Assembly (NCBI GenBank): GCA_020635715.1
Contig: JACJZG010000010.1
Location: 62,001-126,000, forward strand
Length of the DNA stretch: 64,000 nucleotides
Origin: Flavobacteriales bacterium
Lineage (GTDB): Bacteria > Bacteroidota > Bacteroidia > Flavobacteriales_F > PHOS-HE28
Direction: 5' to 3'
Under the pieces are notes generated by a model. The model saw nothing but the letters and a program-made list of their open reading frames with translations, had not been told where the DNA came from and searched no databases. Positions 60,706 to 64,000 of this stretch are shown one piece after another; position 1 is the first letter of the stretch; each line of letters begins with the position of its first letter. The position numbers and the translations under genes are program-made.

Positions 60706-63700
60706 CGGATGAGCTGGATATAGCCGGTGAACGGCTCAGCGCCCGTTCCCAGCTCGAGGGACATAGAAATAGGTGCCTGCCGGAGCCGGGCCCGGAGATC
60801 AGTGCATCTGGTGATGAACCGTCCCAGACTACGCTGCCTGGTTGTCGTAACCCGCACCATCAAAGACCTTCGCACCCCATCGGCTGAAGATCTTCACGGT
60901 ATTGTTCGGGAAGCCTTCGATCCTGGGAATGATGAACCGATCGTTCACACCATCCTCGTTCGGGGAGAACGATCGTGGGATGAAGACCTCGGTATCGAAG
61001 GAGCATGGGCTCGAGGCCGATACGTGGAATTCGGCACAGCCATAAGCATCCTGTGATGGTGGCCGCGAACGGATCTGCTAACCACCACCGGGTCGCTGGT
61101 GAACACATGGGGCGAAGTGGCGGAGACGGTGCCCTTTGGATCACCCGACACCACGTAGGGACATCGGTCCCTGCCAACGATGTTGAACGACGGTATAGGC
61201 ACGATCGACCTCATTGCGATCGTGGTCACTTCCACAGCCTCCGGGTTGCTCACCACCTTCACCTTCACGACACTTGATGCCGGGGCACAGCCACACCCGC
61301 ACGGCATAGATGAAGTCATAATCGGCTGGAGGCAGCTGCGTGGTGTTGGAGGTCGCCACCGGTGAGCGCGCCCGTTCCACTCGATGAGGCCAGGTCCCAC
61401 TAACATCCGGGGTTCCGTTCAACACCGGAAGAGCGGGAAGGCGGTCAACGTATCGCAAACGACCACCTCTCCCTGCAAGCTGGATCCGGACGTTGGTTGA
61501 TGGGCGATCTGAAGACCGCGCTGGAGTCCGGACAACAGGCGTTGCCTGTCACCGTGTACGCATAGTTCTCGCTCGGCCTCGTGGCCGGATCGAGCATGCC
61601 ATCGAAGGGTCCGCCTGGGCTGCCCAGGTCCCACCTCTCATCCGGATCGCCCCCGAGCAGGCCGGCTGATCCATGACCGGACCGCTCGCACAGATCACCA
61701 GGGGCTGCGGGCGGAACCCATCAGGTAATCGACCGTTGAGATGAGCAGGGTCGCCTGCACGGATCCGCAACCGGGATCCTCGATGGTGTATACGAAGGCG
61801 TTCTGGCCGCCAGGCGGCAACAGGGTCGCGTTCAACAGGCTGTCCTCCACGATCGCTCCCGTGCCGTTCAGGTCCGACCATGCACCCCCTTGATCCGGGG
61901 TGCCATCCAAGGCCTCGAACAGGGAGAAACGCGTCTCGGCACCACAGATGGTCAGGGTGTTGTCGTCACCGGCATCCGCACCTGACCCAACGTTCACCGT
62001 GATCGTGGCCGAAGCATTGGAACAAGGAGGTGTTCCTGTGATCTGATATTGGAAGGCGTAAGTGCCGTTCCCCACGGCTGATGGATCAAAGGTGCAACCG
62101 TTCAAGGCACCGGTACCGTTGATATCCGACCAGGTCCCGCCCTCTCCTGCTCCACTGCCTAGTGCCGCGCACAGGTCCACCTCGGTCTGGGTGGCGCAAG
62201 CAGCCACGGTGGCACTCGTTCCAGCGAAAGGTGCCAAGCTTCTATTGATCGTCAATCGCGCGGTATCGTTCACACAGGGCGCTGTGCCTACGATCACGTA
62301 GCTGAACACACCACCTTCCCGCTTCTGGATCGAAGGTGAGAATGTCCATGTCACCGTCCTCATCGTACCAGGTGCCTCCTTGTTGTGGAAGGCCGCCCAG
62401 CTCAGCGGTCATATTGAACGAGGCGAAGCTCGAGCATATGCTTATCGTCCGGTCATCACCGGCATAAGGTGCCAGGGGCTCCGTGACGATGACCACTGCC
62501 ACATCCGCGTTGCAAGGCGCCTGACCGGCCACACGATAGACATAGGAGCCTGGCGCATCGACGGCCGGATTGTAGATCCCGGAAACGACCACCGGACTCG
62601 GGAAGATGGTCCATGATCCGCCGGTCTGTGCGTTCGATCCGAGCAATGCGAACAGGTCGACGGGCGCATCACTCGAACAGATGCTCACGGACGCATCCTC
62701 ACCCGCGTTCGGCGGGGTTCGTACCACGACCGTCACCACGGCGGTATCCGCCGCACAGGAGCCCACACCGGGAACGATGTACTTGTAAGCGCCCGGCTCA
62801 TCGGTGGCTGGTTGGAAGGTGCCGTTGTGTGCAAGGCCGGAAGGGTTGAGCCAGGTCCCGTTCCCGTCCGGATCGCAGCTTAAGCTACCGAAGAGCTGGC
62901 TGGGTGCATCCGTCAGGCAGAATGTCCGTGCTCCATCACACCCGGCAAAAGGACCCTCCTCCACCGTGACAGAAACAACGGCCGTATCACTTGCGCAACT
63001 GGACGTTCCGGGTATCACATACCGGAAATCCCAGATGGTCCCTGGACCGACGCCGCTCCCATTGAATACCCCACCGATCAACCCGCCACTTCCATCCAGA
63101 TCCGTCCAAGCCCCGCCTTGTTGCGGAGTTCCGCCCACCGAAGAGAAGAGATCGAGCAGCTGGTTCTGGCAGATGGTCACCGAGGCATCCTCGCCTGCGT
63201 TCAGCGCATCAGCAAGTGTGACCGTTACGACAGCAGAGGCCGCTGCGCAGGGTCCGGTCCCTGCCACCGTGTAGGTGAAATGATAGGTGCCAGGCACAAG
63301 ATCCGTCGCATCCAATTCACCTCCCGTCAATTGCCCGGTGCCATCGTCATCGTTCCAGGTACCACCTGCGTTCGGGGTACCACCGAGTCCAGCCGCCAGT
63401 TGGATGGCGTCATCCCCGACACATGCGGCGATGTTCCCATTGGTTCCTGCGTTCGGCCTTGGCACCAAGGTCACTTGGACTTGTGAGGTGGCGTTCGCGC
63501 AAGGTGCCAGTCCAGCAACGGTATAGATGTAGGGTCCACTCACATCGTTGGACGGGTCGAAGAACTGCGAGTGATCAACGCCACCAAAGGTCCATGAGCC
63601 ACTCGTATTCGGTGTACCGCCGAGCAGATCGATCAAGGCGACCTGCGCCCCACCGGTGCAGAGCTGTACCGCAGAACTGATGCCGGCATTCGGCGCGGTG

Positions 63701-64000
63701 TTCACGATGATCGTCGCGGTCGCGGAATCCGACTCACACGGCGTAAGACCGGTGATCCGGTACTTGTAGACCCCGGGTGCTGTCGTTCCCGGCGTGAAGA
63801 GTTCCCCCACCTGCACCCCGGTCGGACCATACCAGGTCCCCGTCTGCTCCGGCGAGCCGGTGAGGACCGTGAAGAGTGAGAACGGTTGGGCATTGCTGCA
63901 GACGGTCGTCACACCGTTGTTGCCGGCATCCGGTTGGTGGTTCTGGATCACGTTCACCTGTGCCTGGGTGCTCGCACAAGGAGGCGTACCCGGCACGGTG
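60702..64000 (-). CDS. Large cell-surface adhesin with ~80-aa repeats and T9SS type B (gliding-motility C-terminal) domain, 5' end outside the window, frame-disrupted
   Basis: The N-terminus lies beyond 64,000. At least nine tandem ~80-residue modules are readable between 61,700 and 64,000, with the pattern AGxD....C....LGGTP..GGTW.D..G.G.L....PGTY.F.Y.V.G..PC....A.VTV, e.g. AGEDASVTICQNQLLDLFSS and GTYHFTYTVAGTGPCAAASA. The end reads NDRFIIPRIEGFPNNTVKIF, SRWGAKVFDGAGYDNQAA and, after frame repair, GTGAEPFTGYIQLIR: a type B sorting domain, as in SprB-like proteins. Frame breaks occur near 62,320 and repeatedly between 60,750 and 61,700. It is followed by porP and the OmpA gene in one operon. 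Confidence 0.85.

Noticed and set aside
61700..64000. CRISPR-like array from the ~240-bp periodicity
   Set aside because: The period is protein-level (80-aa modules in one reading frame) and the DNA units are diverged; no short identical direct repeats with unique spacers.

Overview
The window is a stretch of high-GC (about 60 % by eye) Bacteroidota chromosome, most likely an uncultivated or sludge-type member of the Flavobacteriales. The clues are: many secreted proteins with a type IX secretion system (T9SS) C-terminal sorting domain, a TonB-dependent receptor with an N-terminal carboxypeptidase-regulatory-like domain, a PorP/SprF-type protein next to a repeat adhesin and an OmpA/PD40 lipoprotein-like gene, DUF2723, a short-chain-type L-threonine dehydrogenase, Bacteroidota-type promoters (TAnnTTTG at -7), and almost no Shine-Dalgarno sequences.

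Layout. 1-3,905: 5' part of kdsB and a TonB-dependent receptor (minus), then dprA (plus). 3,917-9,968: a translationally coupled minus-strand operon of three T9SS cargo proteins (metzincin/beta-helix protein, delta-60 repeat protein, small cargo). 10,234-11,719: gdhA with its own promoter and terminator. 11,742-17,447: minus-strand Omp28-like protein, bacilliredoxin, T9SS cargo, tadA-recJ, PPK2. 17,501-19,647: PEGA-like/HtrA-like lipoprotein coupled to a beta-barrel protein. 19,742-24,000: two very small ORFs, udk, and nadD-gmk-yicC, then an EamA transporter. 24,077-28,996: trans-sulfuration enzyme, M43 protease cargo, two unknown exported proteins. 29,045-39,778: polA, FG-GAP/ASPIC cargo, M28 peptidase, cysS, MORN protein, L-threonine dehydrogenase and trhO. 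39,832-44,900: tyrosine catabolism genes hmgA and hpd, separated by a small lower-GC accessory island (MORN lipoprotein, Fic protein, unknown 164-aa protein) that carries three copies of a ~100-bp dispersed repeat. 44,910-53,162: uracil-DNA glycosylase, MscS channel, iron permease-like protein, aspS, M48 protease, DUF898, guanine deaminase-like enzyme. 53,229-53,435: tRNA-Gln with a structured element that duplicates the tRNA 3' end. 53,598-64,000: DUF2723 membrane protein, polysaccharide deacetylase, and a minus-strand adhesin - PorP - OmpA operon.

The most interesting parts are: the hmgA/hpd island with its repeat family; the Fic gene, preceded by two copies of the same operator (TCTATACA-N13-TGTATAGA) and ending in a winged-helix-like domain, which suggests autoregulation; the tRNA-Gln-adjacent structured element; and a recurring arrangement in which the -7 promoter element ends only 4-8 nt before the start codon, implying leaderless mRNAs. 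The region from about 60,070 to 62,340 has many single-base frame breaks in two otherwise well-conserved genes and looks like poor consensus sequence rather than true pseudogenes.
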